18,086 nt of DNA. Source: an uncultured Balneolaceae bacterium. GTDB lineage: Bacteria > Bacteroidota > Rhodothermia > Balneolales > Balneolaceae. How positions within the stretch are numbered: position 1 is the stretch's first letter; each line of letters opens with the position of its first letter. The stretch is taken from the NCBI GenBank assembly GCA_937982515.1, contig CALJMB010000125.1, forward strand, positions 1 to 18,086. Reading direction: 5' to 3'. Below the pieces are notes generated by a model. That model was not told the origin of the DNA, searched no databases, and saw only the letters and a program-made list of their open reading frames with translations. Positions 5,888 to 13,345 of this stretch are shown here, one piece after another. Position numbers and translations under genes: made by a program.

Positions 5888-7879
5888 ATGCTTCAGCCTA
5901 AAAAAAAATTATCCTCTCAAAAGGCGATCAAGCTCTACAGGGAGCTGTTACTCCCGCGGCGAATTGAAGAACGCATGCTTAAGTTATTGCGACAGAATAA
6001 GATCAGTAAATGGTTTTCCGGAATCGGACAAGAGGCCATAGCTGTCGGCGTAACTGCCGCCCTGAAAAGCAACGACTATATCCTTCCGATGCACCGTAAC
6101 CTGGGAGTTTTTACCGGCCGGGGCGTAGATCTTTACAGGCTGTTTTGCCAGTTATTAGGGAAAGCGGATGGATTTTCTCAGGGGCGGGAGCGTTCATTCC
6201 ATTTCGGCGTGATGGAGCGGCACATCGTCGGTATGATATCTCACCTCGCCGCTACCATGCCCGTAGCGGACGGACTCGCTCTGGCTTCCAGGCTTAAAGG
6301 CAGCGAATTTGTAGTTTGCAGCTTCTGCGGGGAAGGAGCTGCCAGCGAAGGTGATTTCCATGAAGCCCTGAATCTGGCAGCTGTCTGGAAACTGCCGGTT
6401 ATCTTTATAATTGAAAATAACGGTTATGCCCTCTCTACCCCTGCCAATGAACAGTATGCCTGTAAACATCTCTCAGACCGGGCTAAAGGATATGGAATAC
6501 CGGGCATGCGAATCGACGGTAATAATATTTTCGAGGTAATGAGGGCTGTCAAAAAAGCACGTATCAATGCGCTGAAGGGCAAACCTACGCTTATAGAGGC
6601 GCAGACCTTCAGGATGCGGGGACACGAAGAGGCTTCAGGCACGTTTTATGTTCCGGATGAACTATTCGAAGAATGGGGACAAAAAGATCCTATACTCCGT
6701 ATGGAGCAATGGATGCTGAAGAATGCAGTGGTTGCCGGTGAGAAAGAGTTAAAAACGATCAGGAAAGAAGTTGACGAAGTGTTTCGGGATCCCTTAGCAA
6801 GAGCCCTGGACGCGGATGATCCTGTCTTCGACGAACAGTATGAGATACAGTCGGTATGGGCGCCGGTTCCTGAACCTAAGCCTGAGCCTCCAGTAACTAA
6901 TGGTACGTCCTCAGAAAAAAGATTCATCGACGGAATACAGCTCTCCCTTCGGCAGGCTTTTAAAGAAGACGACCGGTTTATTTTGCTCGGCCAGGATATA
7001 GCTGAATACGGAGGGGTGTTCAAAGTAACCGAAGGATTCGTCGATGAGTTCGGTAAAGAGCGTATTCGCAATACTCCTATCATTGAATCCGGCGCAATCG
7101 GGTGTGCCATCGGGCTGGCGCTGGAGGGTTATAAGCCCATAGTAGAAATGCAGTTTGCCGACTTTATCTCGTGTGGATTCAATCAGATTGTGAACAATCT
7201 CTCTAAAGGCCGCTATCGCTGGATGCCGTCCCTTAATATAACCATCCGTGCTCCGCACGGCGCGGGAGTCGGGGCGGGACCCTTTCACTCTCAATCTCCC
7301 GAGGGCTGGTTTATACAGCATCCGGGCCTGAAGATTGTAGTGCCTTCTTCCGTAGAAGATGCTCAGAACCTGTTGTACAGCGCGCTTCACGATCCCAACC
7401 CCGTACTCTTCTTTGAACACAAGAAACTATACAGAAGTATCAAAGATACTACTCCCGATCAATGCTATCCGGAAAAGCTGGGCAAAGCAAAGGTTGTTCG
7501 AGAAGGAAATGACGCGACGATTGTAACCTACGGAATGGGTGTGCACTGGGCTCTGGAGAAAGCCGGGGAGTATAGGGAGAAAGGAATCGAACTTGAGATT
7601 ATCGATCTGCGAAGCCTTGTTCCGCTGGATATGGCTTGCGTAAGGCAGTCTGTCATCAAAACAAACCGTGTGCTGCTGCTTCAGGAACCTTCGGTTACGC
7701 TTGGACCGATGAGCGAGGTCTCGGCTTTAATAACAGAGGCTTGCTTCGAGTACCTCGATGCCCCTGTCATTCGCTGCTCTTCATTGGATACACCCGTTCC
7801 CTGCAATACCAAGCTGGAGAAAGGCTATTTGGCAAATCACAGGCTGGACCGAAAGCTAAAAGAATTGCTTAATTATTAA
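5888..7879 (+). CDS. 2-oxoacid dehydrogenase E1, fused alpha and beta subunits
   Basis: Product of 663 residues joining an E1-alpha-like domain (about 1-320) and an E1-beta-like domain (about 345-663) through a Pro/Glu-rich linker (PVPEPKPEPPV). This is the thiamine-diphosphate-dependent decarboxylase of a branched-chain 2-oxoacid, pyruvate or acetoin dehydrogenase complex. The ThDP/Mg motif reads CGEGAASEGDFHEALNLA (147-164) with ENN at 176-178. The phosphate-loop region RMRGHEEASG and the beta signatures LGQDIAEYGGVFKVTEG, IIESGAIGCAIGLALEG and GPFHSQSPEGWF are all present. The first motif has Glu where GDG is more usual. No E2 or E3 gene is in the window, so the complex must be completed from elsewhere and the substrate is uncertain. 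ATG start at 5888 after an A/T-rich leader; a perfect hairpin follows the stop. Confidence 0.92.
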   Translation: MLQPKKKLSSQKAIKLYRELLLPRRIEERMLKLLRQNKISKWFSGIGQEAIAVGVTAALKSNDYILPMHRNLGVFTGRGVDLYRLFCQLLGKADGFSQGRERSFHFGVMERHIVGMISHLAATMPVADGLALASRLKGSEFVVCSFCGEGAASEGDFHEALNLAAVWKLPVIFIIENNGYALSTPANEQYACKHLSDRAKGYGIPGMRIDGNNIFEVMRAVKKARINALKGKPTLIEAQTFRMRGHEEASGTFYVPDELFEEWGQKDPILRMEQWMLKNAVVAGEKELKTIRKEVDEVFRDPLARALDADDPVFDEQYEIQSVWAPVPEPKPEPPVTNGTSSEKRFIDGIQLSLRQAFKEDDRFILLGQDIAEYGGVFKVTEGFVDEFGKERIRNTPIIESGAIGCAIGLALEGYKPIVEMQFADFISCGFNQIVNNLSKGRYRWMPSLNITIRAPHGAGVGAGPFHSQSPEGWFIQHPGLKIVVPSSVEDAQNLLYSALHDPNPVLFFEHKKLYRSIKDTTPDQCYPEKLGKAKVVREGNDATIVTYGMGVHWALEKAGEYREKGIELEIIDLRSLVPLDMACVRQSVIKTNRVLLLQEPSVTLGPMSEVSALITEACFEYLDAPVIRCSSLDTPVPCNTKLEKGYLANHRLDRKLKELLNY

Positions 7880-7918
7880 GGCGTGGCTGACATTCTCAGA
7901 TTGAATGTCAGCCACGCC
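7880..7918. terminator. Perfect 16-bp hairpin after the E1 gene
   Basis: GGCGTGGCTGACATTC (7880-7895) and its exact reverse complement (7903-7918) flank a 7-base loop, beginning directly after the E1 stop codon. It lies between convergent genes and has no strong T-run on either side, so it may stop or protect transcripts from both directions. Confidence 0.75.
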
Positions 7919-7970
7919 CTGGTTACAACCACTTGATTTAAATAGTCTGAATTAATTCACAGGAATCATG

Positions 7971-8240
7971 CTAGATCTCTTCTTCCACGCAGGCACGCTC
8001 TTCTTCTAAAGCAATACGTCTGGCCAACTTTGCTTCGAAATCATCTGCTGCTTTAACTTCGGGCAACCGGCTAAGCGCCTGTTTCCCTTTTTGTACCTGG
8101 CGCACAAACAGGCGCACTGCCTCTGCCTGCTCGAGGTATTCTTTCAATACCTGATGTTCTATATAATCTAATTTTTCGTCAAGATAATCTGTTATAAATT
8201 CATTGAAAAGATTATCAAGTGATAACTTGATTGTTTGCAT
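7971..8240 (-). CDS. Small putative anti-sigma factor lacking zinc ligands
   Basis: Product of 89 residues, all soluble and helical, with no membrane segment. It follows the ECF sigma gene on the same strand after 57 bases, which is the usual place for its anti-sigma partner. The layout fits the zinc-binding anti-sigma fold: FITDYLDEKLDYIEHQVLKEYLEQAEAV resembles the common Y-L-D-G-E-L...H-L-x-x-C-x-x-C segment, and LPEVKAADDFEAKLARRI resembles the helix that follows it. All three usual ligands of H-x3-C-x2-C are replaced (Tyr35, Ala39 and Val42 by my alignment). The only cysteine is near the C-terminus. The anti-sigma role is inferred from position and fold-like pattern; an unrelated small helical protein is the alternative. 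Confidence 0.55.
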   Translation of the reverse strand: MQTIKLSLDNLFNEFITDYLDEKLDYIEHQVLKEYLEQAEAVRLFVRQVQKGKQALSRLPEVKAADDFEAKLARRIALEEERACVEEEI

Positions 8241-8297
8241 ACCGATTTAGAGGATACGTTAACAATTACATTGCATAATCCGTACCCTCTAACGGCA

Positions 8298-8912
8298 CTA
8301 AGCTGGAATTGTTTCCGGATAAACGTAAACTTCGAGTAAATCCTGCAGTTTTGCCCGTCCGCGGTTTATCCTGGATTTAACAGTACCCATAGGAAGATCT
8401 GTGATCTCAGCAATCTCGTCGTACGCGAGCTGCTGAATATCGCGCAAGACCACCACCTCGCGGAAATCTTCATTAAGGTCCATCAGAGCCTTCTCCAATT
8501 CATCCATACACAGTTTTTCATGCAGAGAGTCATCCTGTAATATATCGTCATCTTCAAGATCCAGAGGTCGGTCATCGGGGTCGTTCGGATCTTTGTGGAT
8601 AGTTACAGTAGTCATTCGCTGTTTTTTCTTGTACAGGCTTTTGGCCAGGTTTAACGCAATGGTGTACATCCATGTGGAAAACTTGGCGATTCGCTCATAT
8701 GAATGGCGGCTTCGGTAAACTCGTAAGAATGTTTCCTGAACCAGGTCTTCACAGTCCTGATGGTCGTGTGTATATCGGTATAAAAAGTTGTGAAGGCGGT
8801 CTTTAAAGCGTTTAACCAGAATGTCAAATGCTTGTTCGTACCCCGCCTGAAAATGCTCCATTAAGTCTTCGTTAGAAAGTGTGTTGAGCTTCTCCTTAGA
8901 GTATGCTTCCAT
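8298..8912 (-). CDS. ECF-type RNA polymerase sigma factor (RpoE/SigW-like)
   Basis: Product of 204 residues. Region 2 spans about 25-95 with the typical DCEDLVQETFLRVYR (53-67) and FSTWMYTIALNLAKSL (78-93). Region 4 spans about 138-193 with EVVVLRDIQQLAYDEIAEI and the helix-turn-helix LPMGTVKSRINRGRAKL. The linker (105-135) is unusually acidic (DPNDPDDRPLDLEDDD). It directs RNA polymerase to a small regulon, often envelope or stress functions, but the sequence does not tell which. ATG start at 8912 with AAAAAGG ten bases upstream. It begins 75 bases after the holA stop, and the start codon sits two bases from the base of a composite hairpin. A putative anti-sigma gene follows it. Confidence 0.93.
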   Translation of the reverse strand: MEAYSKEKLNTLSNEDLMEHFQAGYEQAFDILVKRFKDRLHNFLYRYTHDHQDCEDLVQETFLRVYRSRHSYERIAKFSTWMYTIALNLAKSLYKKKQRMTTVTIHKDPNDPDDRPLDLEDDDILQDDSLHEKLCMDELEKALMDLNEDFREVVVLRDIQQLAYDEIAEITDLPMGTVKSRINRGRAKLQDLLEVYVYPETIPA

Positions 8913-8913
8913 G

Positions 8914-8979
8914 ATATATGAGCCTTTTTGAGTTATGGTTGATACTAGCCATGGTCATCAACCTAACCGACTCATATAT
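8914..8979 (-). promoter_or_regulatory. Composite hairpin over the ribosome binding region of the sigma gene
   Basis: Outer arms ATATATGAG (8914-8922) and CTCATATAT (8971-8979) and inner arms GGTTGAT (8937-8943) and ATCAACC (8957-8963) pair around a short loop. On the minus strand the last paired base lies one base from the sigma ATG (8912), and the likely Shine-Dalgarno AAAAAGG lies in the bulge of the hairpin. An upstream ATG in the loop (8958) opens a 20-codon frame that overlaps the sigma start and ends at 8896. Either feature could control translation of the sigma factor. Confidence 0.45.
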
Positions 8980-8987
8980 GTCTGGTG

Positions 8988-10055
8988 TCAGTTGATGATC
9001 CTCTTAATCATCAGGAGAAGTATCGTTGCGGGGTCCATAGTCGAAAAGCCTTTTGCGGCTCGATCTGCATCAAGCAGTGCTTCAAACACTCTGGGCATTT
9101 CATTCAGATGATAGTTAGAAGCTTCTTGCCATAGTTTGTTGAAGTACCAGTTATTACTGATACCCATTGCTTCTTGAACTTGTTTTTTTGTTTTACCTGA
9201 AGAGGCAAGGCGCCGTATTTGCCAGATGTTTGAAAACACATTGTAAAAGAACCCCACGGAACGAATAATTTCCCCCGTGTTCCCTTTACTGTGTTGCAAC
9301 ATCTGTTCCGCAATGAACAGGGCACCCTTCAGATCTCTCGAAATAAGGCTGTCTTTAAGCTCAATCGCTGTATATTCGCGATAAAGGCCGATTATTTTTT
9401 TTATGTGGCTCTCTGTGATGGTGTCAAAAATGTCTACAAAAGTACACACCTTATCTATTTCTGTAGACAATAATTGCAGGTTGCCGCCCACATATTGTGC
9501 CAGCATATGTGCAGCAGCAGGCTCAATCTTTCTGTCATGGCGGCTTTCTACCCACTCAATAATCCAATCAGGCAGGCGATAGTCTGGCACTTTTTCAAAG
9601 GCATACAGGCTTACATGTTTACTTCTTTGACATACCTTGCCCAATTTGGTATTTGCTGCGGGTTTTTTGGTATCGAACAGTACCAGCAAAGTAGTTGGAT
9701 TGGGTTGCTCCAGATATGGCAGGATCTCATCCAGCCCCCCTCCGGAACCGGTGAGGTTGTAAGAATCAATGTTCAGGCTCAGAAAATCACGGATGATGAC
9801 AATCCGTTGATCTGCCATCATCGGAAAACTCCGAATGATATTTAGCACATGCTCTGGTGTGGTATCTCTCCCGTATAGCAGGTCGAAGTTAAAATCTTTG
9901 TCTGCCGGCCGGCGGATCAGCGATTCAACCGCCTCTTGTAGCCTGTCCAGGAAAAACTCCTCCTCCCCACAGAAAAAGTATACAGGTTTTCTGTTTTCTG
10001 AACCGAGCTCGGCTAAGACCTCATTATAAAGTTCTATGCTGGTTTTCTTTGCCAC
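8988..10055 (-). CDS. holA: DNA polymerase III delta subunit (clamp loader)
   Basis: Product of 355 residues, typical of HolA (about 340). As part of the clamp loader it opens the beta clamp during replication. Family features are the N-terminal RKPVYFFCGEEEFFLDRLQEAVESL (the delta counterpart of the P-loop strand), FDLLYGRDTTPEHVLNIIRSFPMMADQRIVIIRD, the middle YVGGNLQLLSTEIDKVC, and the helical C-terminal collar domain with SSGKTKKQVQEAMGI. The start is a GTG at 10055; an in-frame TAA lies three codons upstream, so there is no earlier start. It is downstream of asnS on the same strand, separated by a hairpin that nearly fills the 80-bp gap, and upstream of the ECF sigma gene. Confidence 0.92.
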   Translation of the reverse strand: MAKKTSIELYNEVLAELGSENRKPVYFFCGEEEFFLDRLQEAVESLIRRPADKDFNFDLLYGRDTTPEHVLNIIRSFPMMADQRIVIIRDFLSLNIDSYNLTGSGGGLDEILPYLEQPNPTTLLVLFDTKKPAANTKLGKVCQRSKHVSLYAFEKVPDYRLPDWIIEWVESRHDRKIEPAAAHMLAQYVGGNLQLLSTEIDKVCTFVDIFDTITESHIKKIIGLYREYTAIELKDSLISRDLKGALFIAEQMLQHSKGNTGEIIRSVGFFYNVFSNIWQIRRLASSGKTKKQVQEAMGISNNWYFNKLWQEASNYHLNEMPRVFEALLDADRAAKGFSTMDPATILLLMIKRIIN

Positions 10056-10062
10056 GGGTTTT

Positions 10063-10129
10063 TAAGCTATCAGCTATCAGCACTCAGTTTTCAGCTACCG
10101 ACGGCTGAAAACTGAGTGCTGATAGCTTA
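10063..10129. repeat. Heptamer-built long hairpin between asnS and holA
   Basis: The right arm (10104-10129, 26 bases, beginning GCTGAAAACTGAGTGC) is matched exactly by the left arm (10063-10095), except that the left arm carries one additional CTATCAG. The left arm is a run of heptamers of the form NNNTCAG, the right arm of NNNCTGA. It occupies most of the gap and ends seven bases from the holA GTG. It can act as an asnS terminator or transcript-boundary hairpin. No T-run follows on the minus strand. Confidence 0.88.
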
Positions 10130-10135
10130 TTGAAA

Positions 10136-11632
10136 TTACGGTCTGAGTCTCCCAAGCATGCGCGGGAATGGGATCGTTTCCCGTACATGGCTCAACCCGC
10201 ACAGCCATGCTACCGTGCGCTCCAGTCCCAGTCCGAAGCCCGAGTGCGGAACCGATCCGTACTTTCGGAGATCGAGGTACCAGTCAAAAACATCTTCCGG
10301 CAGACCATGTTCTTCTATTCGTTTTCTCATGGTTTGCAAATCGTCTTCACGCTGGCTTCCGCCAATAATTTCACCGTATCCTTCGGGAGCCAGTACATCT
10401 ACTGCCAGTGCCAGTTTTTCATCTTCGGGGTCGCGCTTCATATAAAAAGCTTTTACTTCTGCAGGATAGCGGTGCACGATGAGGGGAATCTCATACTTCA
10501 TCATAAGAATGGTTTCGTCACTGCCGCCAAAATCGTTACCCCACTCAAAGTTCAGGGCCGACTCCTTCCATCCCGGTATATTGCGCAAATCCTCTTCAAC
10601 CTGGTTCATACGCGCGGCAATTTCTTTAATACGTTGGTCAATCTGAGCTTTGCGCCACTTCTTGGCAGAGCCCCGTTCTTTTTCGATCTCTTCTTTTTCT
10701 CTGCCGAGATCTACATGCTCCTTTTTGCGATCTTCAAGCATCTTATCCAGCATGGAAGCCGTTTCATTGCTCTTCAGTGTCTCTACCGCTTCGGTATAAG
10801 AGATACGGGGAAAGGGCTCTGTTACCGTTTTCTTTAGGCGGGTGGTATCCCGCTCCAATATTTCCAGCTCACCGGCACTTCTATCCAGCACCCGCTTAAC
10901 GATGAACTTGATGAGTTCCTCAGCCAGATCCATGTTCATATCCAGATCATAGAAGGCCATTTCCGGCTCGATCATCCAGAACTCCGTGAGGTGGCGGCGG
11001 GTCTTACTTTTCTCGGCCCGGAAGGTGGGGCCAAAGGTGTAGATGAGTCCCTGTGCCATAGCCATCGCTTCACCATAAAGCTGGCCGGACTGAGTCAGAT
11101 AAGCCTTGTCATCAAAATAATCCGTTTCAAACAGCGTGGTTGTCCCTTCTGCTGCATTACCGGTAAAAATGGGAGCATCCATCTGTATGAATCCCCGCTC
11201 CTGGAAAAAAGTGTGAATGGCGTAAATAATTTCGTTGCGAACCCGCATGGCTGCCCACTGGCGGCGGCTGCGAAGCCAGAGATGCCGGTTCTCCATCAGA
11301 AACTCAACACCGTGTTCTTTTGGAGTGATGGGGTAGTCTTCGGCTATCTGAATAATCTGTATGTCTGAAATCTGAAGCTCATATCCCCCTGTACTGCGCT
11401 CGTCTTCAACTACGGTGCCTGTTACTTCCAGCGAGCTTTCCTGCTGCAGAGAATCGGCCGCCTCCCAAACCTTATCCGGCACATCGCTCCTGGAAACAAC
11501 ACACTGGCAGATCCCGGTTCCGTCGCGCAATTCCAGGAAATAGAGATTTTTGCTGCTCCTGAAATTATAGACCCAGCCTTTCAGGGTTACCTCTTTATCT
11601 TTGTAACGGGACAAGTTCTTTATGTAGGCCAT
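10136..11632 (-). CDS. asnS: Asparagine--tRNA ligase
   Basis: Product of 498 residues. It charges tRNA-Asn. The N-terminal OB-fold anticodon-binding domain (1-100) has VTLKGWVYNFRSSKNLYFLELRDG. The class II catalytic domain has motif 2 FRAEKSKTRRHLTEFWMIEPEMAF (205-227) and motif 3 GFGLGLERTVAWLCGL (465-480), preceded by GEIIGGSQRE (420-429). The C-terminal block DWYLDLRKYGSVPHSG resembles the Thermus/low-GC Gram-positive type rather than the E. coli type. It is about 60 residues longer than the Thermus enzyme because of a highly charged helical insert at about 288-355, between motifs 2 and 3. ATG start at 11632; a sigma70-like promoter is possible about 60 bases upstream. First gene of the asnS-holA-sigma run. 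Confidence 0.95.
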   Translation of the reverse strand: MAYIKNLSRYKDKEVTLKGWVYNFRSSKNLYFLELRDGTGICQCVVSRSDVPDKVWEAADSLQQESSLEVTGTVVEDERSTGGYELQISDIQIIQIAEDYPITPKEHGVEFLMENRHLWLRSRRQWAAMRVRNEIIYAIHTFFQERGFIQMDAPIFTGNAAEGTTTLFETDYFDDKAYLTQSGQLYGEAMAMAQGLIYTFGPTFRAEKSKTRRHLTEFWMIEPEMAFYDLDMNMDLAEELIKFIVKRVLDRSAGELEILERDTTRLKKTVTEPFPRISYTEAVETLKSNETASMLDKMLEDRKKEHVDLGREKEEIEKERGSAKKWRKAQIDQRIKEIAARMNQVEEDLRNIPGWKESALNFEWGNDFGGSDETILMMKYEIPLIVHRYPAEVKAFYMKRDPEDEKLALAVDVLAPEGYGEIIGGSQREDDLQTMRKRIEEHGLPEDVFDWYLDLRKYGSVPHSGFGLGLERTVAWLCGLSHVRETIPFPRMLGRLRP

Positions 11633-11694
11633 GCGTCGTTAAGCTATTGAATTGTAACTTGTATGAATAATAATTGCTGATTTTATAGTTCACA

Positions 11695-11723
11695 AGAATA
11701 GCAGTTATTCTGTCTACAATCAA
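11695..11723 (-). promoter_or_regulatory. Possible sigma70-type promoter of asnS
   Basis: On the minus strand TTGATT (11718-11723) and TATTCT (11695-11700) are separated by 17 bases. It would give a leader of about 55 bases before the asnS ATG. The match is moderate and the primary sigma preference of this organism is unknown. Confidence 0.25.
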
Positions 11724-11876
11724 AAGGGAAATGAACCGTTTGGGCAGTATTTAGGATCCCCGGTATCAGGTATTAGTATCCGTCCATTTTTTCTATTGTA
11801 ACAAACCGATACCTATACTCAGAGATTAAGTAAAGCGTTTTGTATCTTTTGGCAGTAATTTTAATGGGCAGTAAAC

Positions 11877-13151
11877 ATGATTGAAGCAATACTTTTCAGT
11901 ACTTCCTCTCCACTTTCCATTTCCCGGCTTCCCGGGTTTGAACAGGTCCCGTGGTGGGTAGAAGGTTTTTTCGGTGTAGGGCTGGCAGCCGTTGCGGCCA
12001 CACTTATTCATTTCCTCCTGCGAAACATCGTATTAAAAACATTCGAATGGCTGATAAAGCGAAGTGATATTTCGTTTGGCAACATGCTGTTTCAAAATAA
12101 GGCTCCGCAGCGTGCGGCTGTTTTGATTCCGCTTATTGTTTTCAGGCTGGGAATAGAGCTCGTACCTTCCCTTTCTGAGGATTTGACTGCATTTTTGCTC
12201 CGGCTGGTTGCCTCCTGTATTATTCTGGTAGTTGTACGAACCGCGGATTCGCTTTTGTCCACTTTTCATCAGCTGTATAATACCCTTCCTATGGCAGAAA
12301 GGCGGCCTGTCAAGAGTTATGTACAGCTTGTAAAGGTGTTTGTATACTTTCTGGGAGGTGTTTTTATTGTCGCAAAACTCTCCAATCAGTCGCCGTGGTA
12401 CTTTGTGAGCGGCCTGGGGGCGATGATGGCTGTGATTATGTTGATCTTTCAGGATACACTGCTCTCGTTTGTGGCAGGCATACAGCTTACCATGAATGAC
12501 TTGATTCGCGTGGGAGACTGGATTGAAATGCCTCAGTTCAATGCAGACGGTGCTGTGATCGACATAGCGCTAAACACAGTTAAGGTTCAAAACTGGGACC
12601 GGACGGTTACCGTAATTCCCACAAATAAGTTCTTAGAAAATTCTTTTCGCAACTACCGCAACATGTTTGAGGGCGGCGGGAGAAGGATTAAACGCTCCAT
12701 CCACATCAACACCTCAACCATTCGCTTTTTAACAGATAAGGAGATAGACAAATTTTCCAGGTTCAAGTTACTGGAGGATTACATCAGAATGAAAGTGAGT
12801 GAGCTAGAAAAGACCAATGCTCAAAGAAATGCAGATCTGTCGATAAAGGCCAATGCCCGGCATCTGACAAACATCGGTACCCTGAGGGCCTACATCATTG
12901 CATATCTGAAAAATCACCCGGGAATTCACAAGGATCTCACTTTGATGGTCCGCCAGCTGGAGCCGACTCCGGAGGGCGTTCCTATCGAACTCTATACCTT
13001 TACCAACGACACCCGCTGGGCCTATTATGAAGGGATACAGGCCGATATCTTTGATCACATTCTGGCCATTATTCCGGAATTCGGGCTGAGTGTGTACCAA
13101 CGTCCCTCCGGGCACAGCCTGGATGCCATGCAGATGGAGAGTATGAACTGA
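11877..13151 (+). CDS. Mechanosensitive ion channel, YbdG-type (MscS superfamily)
   Basis: Product of 424 residues, the length of E. coli YbdG (415). It is an inner-membrane channel that opens under membrane tension to release solutes in hypo-osmotic shock. Five hydrophobic segments lie at about 28-49, 80-97, 104-122, 148-168 and 175-201; the last is the pore-lining helix and includes FVSGLGAMMAVIMLIFQDTL. The MscS beta domain follows with LIRVGDWIEMPQFNADGAVIDI (209-230), and the YbdG-type signature NWDRTVTVIPTNKFL and FRNYRNMFEGGGRRIKRSI (257-275). The ATG at 11877 follows a TATCTTTT motif by 26 bases. It is divergent from asnS and followed after 194 bp by the aminotransferase on the same strand, with no obvious functional link. 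Confidence 0.92.
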   Translation: MIEAILFSTSSPLSISRLPGFEQVPWWVEGFFGVGLAAVAATLIHFLLRNIVLKTFEWLIKRSDISFGNMLFQNKAPQRAAVLIPLIVFRLGIELVPSLSEDLTAFLLRLVASCIILVVVRTADSLLSTFHQLYNTLPMAERRPVKSYVQLVKVFVYFLGGVFIVAKLSNQSPWYFVSGLGAMMAVIMLIFQDTLLSFVAGIQLTMNDLIRVGDWIEMPQFNADGAVIDIALNTVKVQNWDRTVTVIPTNKFLENSFRNYRNMFEGGGRRIKRSIHINTSTIRFLTDKEIDKFSRFKLLEDYIRMKVSELEKTNAQRNADLSIKANARHLTNIGTLRAYIIAYLKNHPGIHKDLTLMVRQLEPTPEGVPIELYTFTNDTRWAYYEGIQADIFDHILAIIPEFGLSVYQRPSGHSLDAMQMESMN

Positions 13152-13345
13152 TTCAATTACAGCGCAGATGCACGTATCCCCAAAAAAGAACTGCATTCGG
13201 CATAAGAAACCCACCGATGAGGCACATGGAATGGAGCAAAGATTTCTTTTCTAAATCAGGGCCATAATCTTCTGGTTAATTTGTATCTTGCAGGTTATTT
13301 TCAGCATACCTGAACAATGCAATCTAAAGATTCTCCGGTACACAC

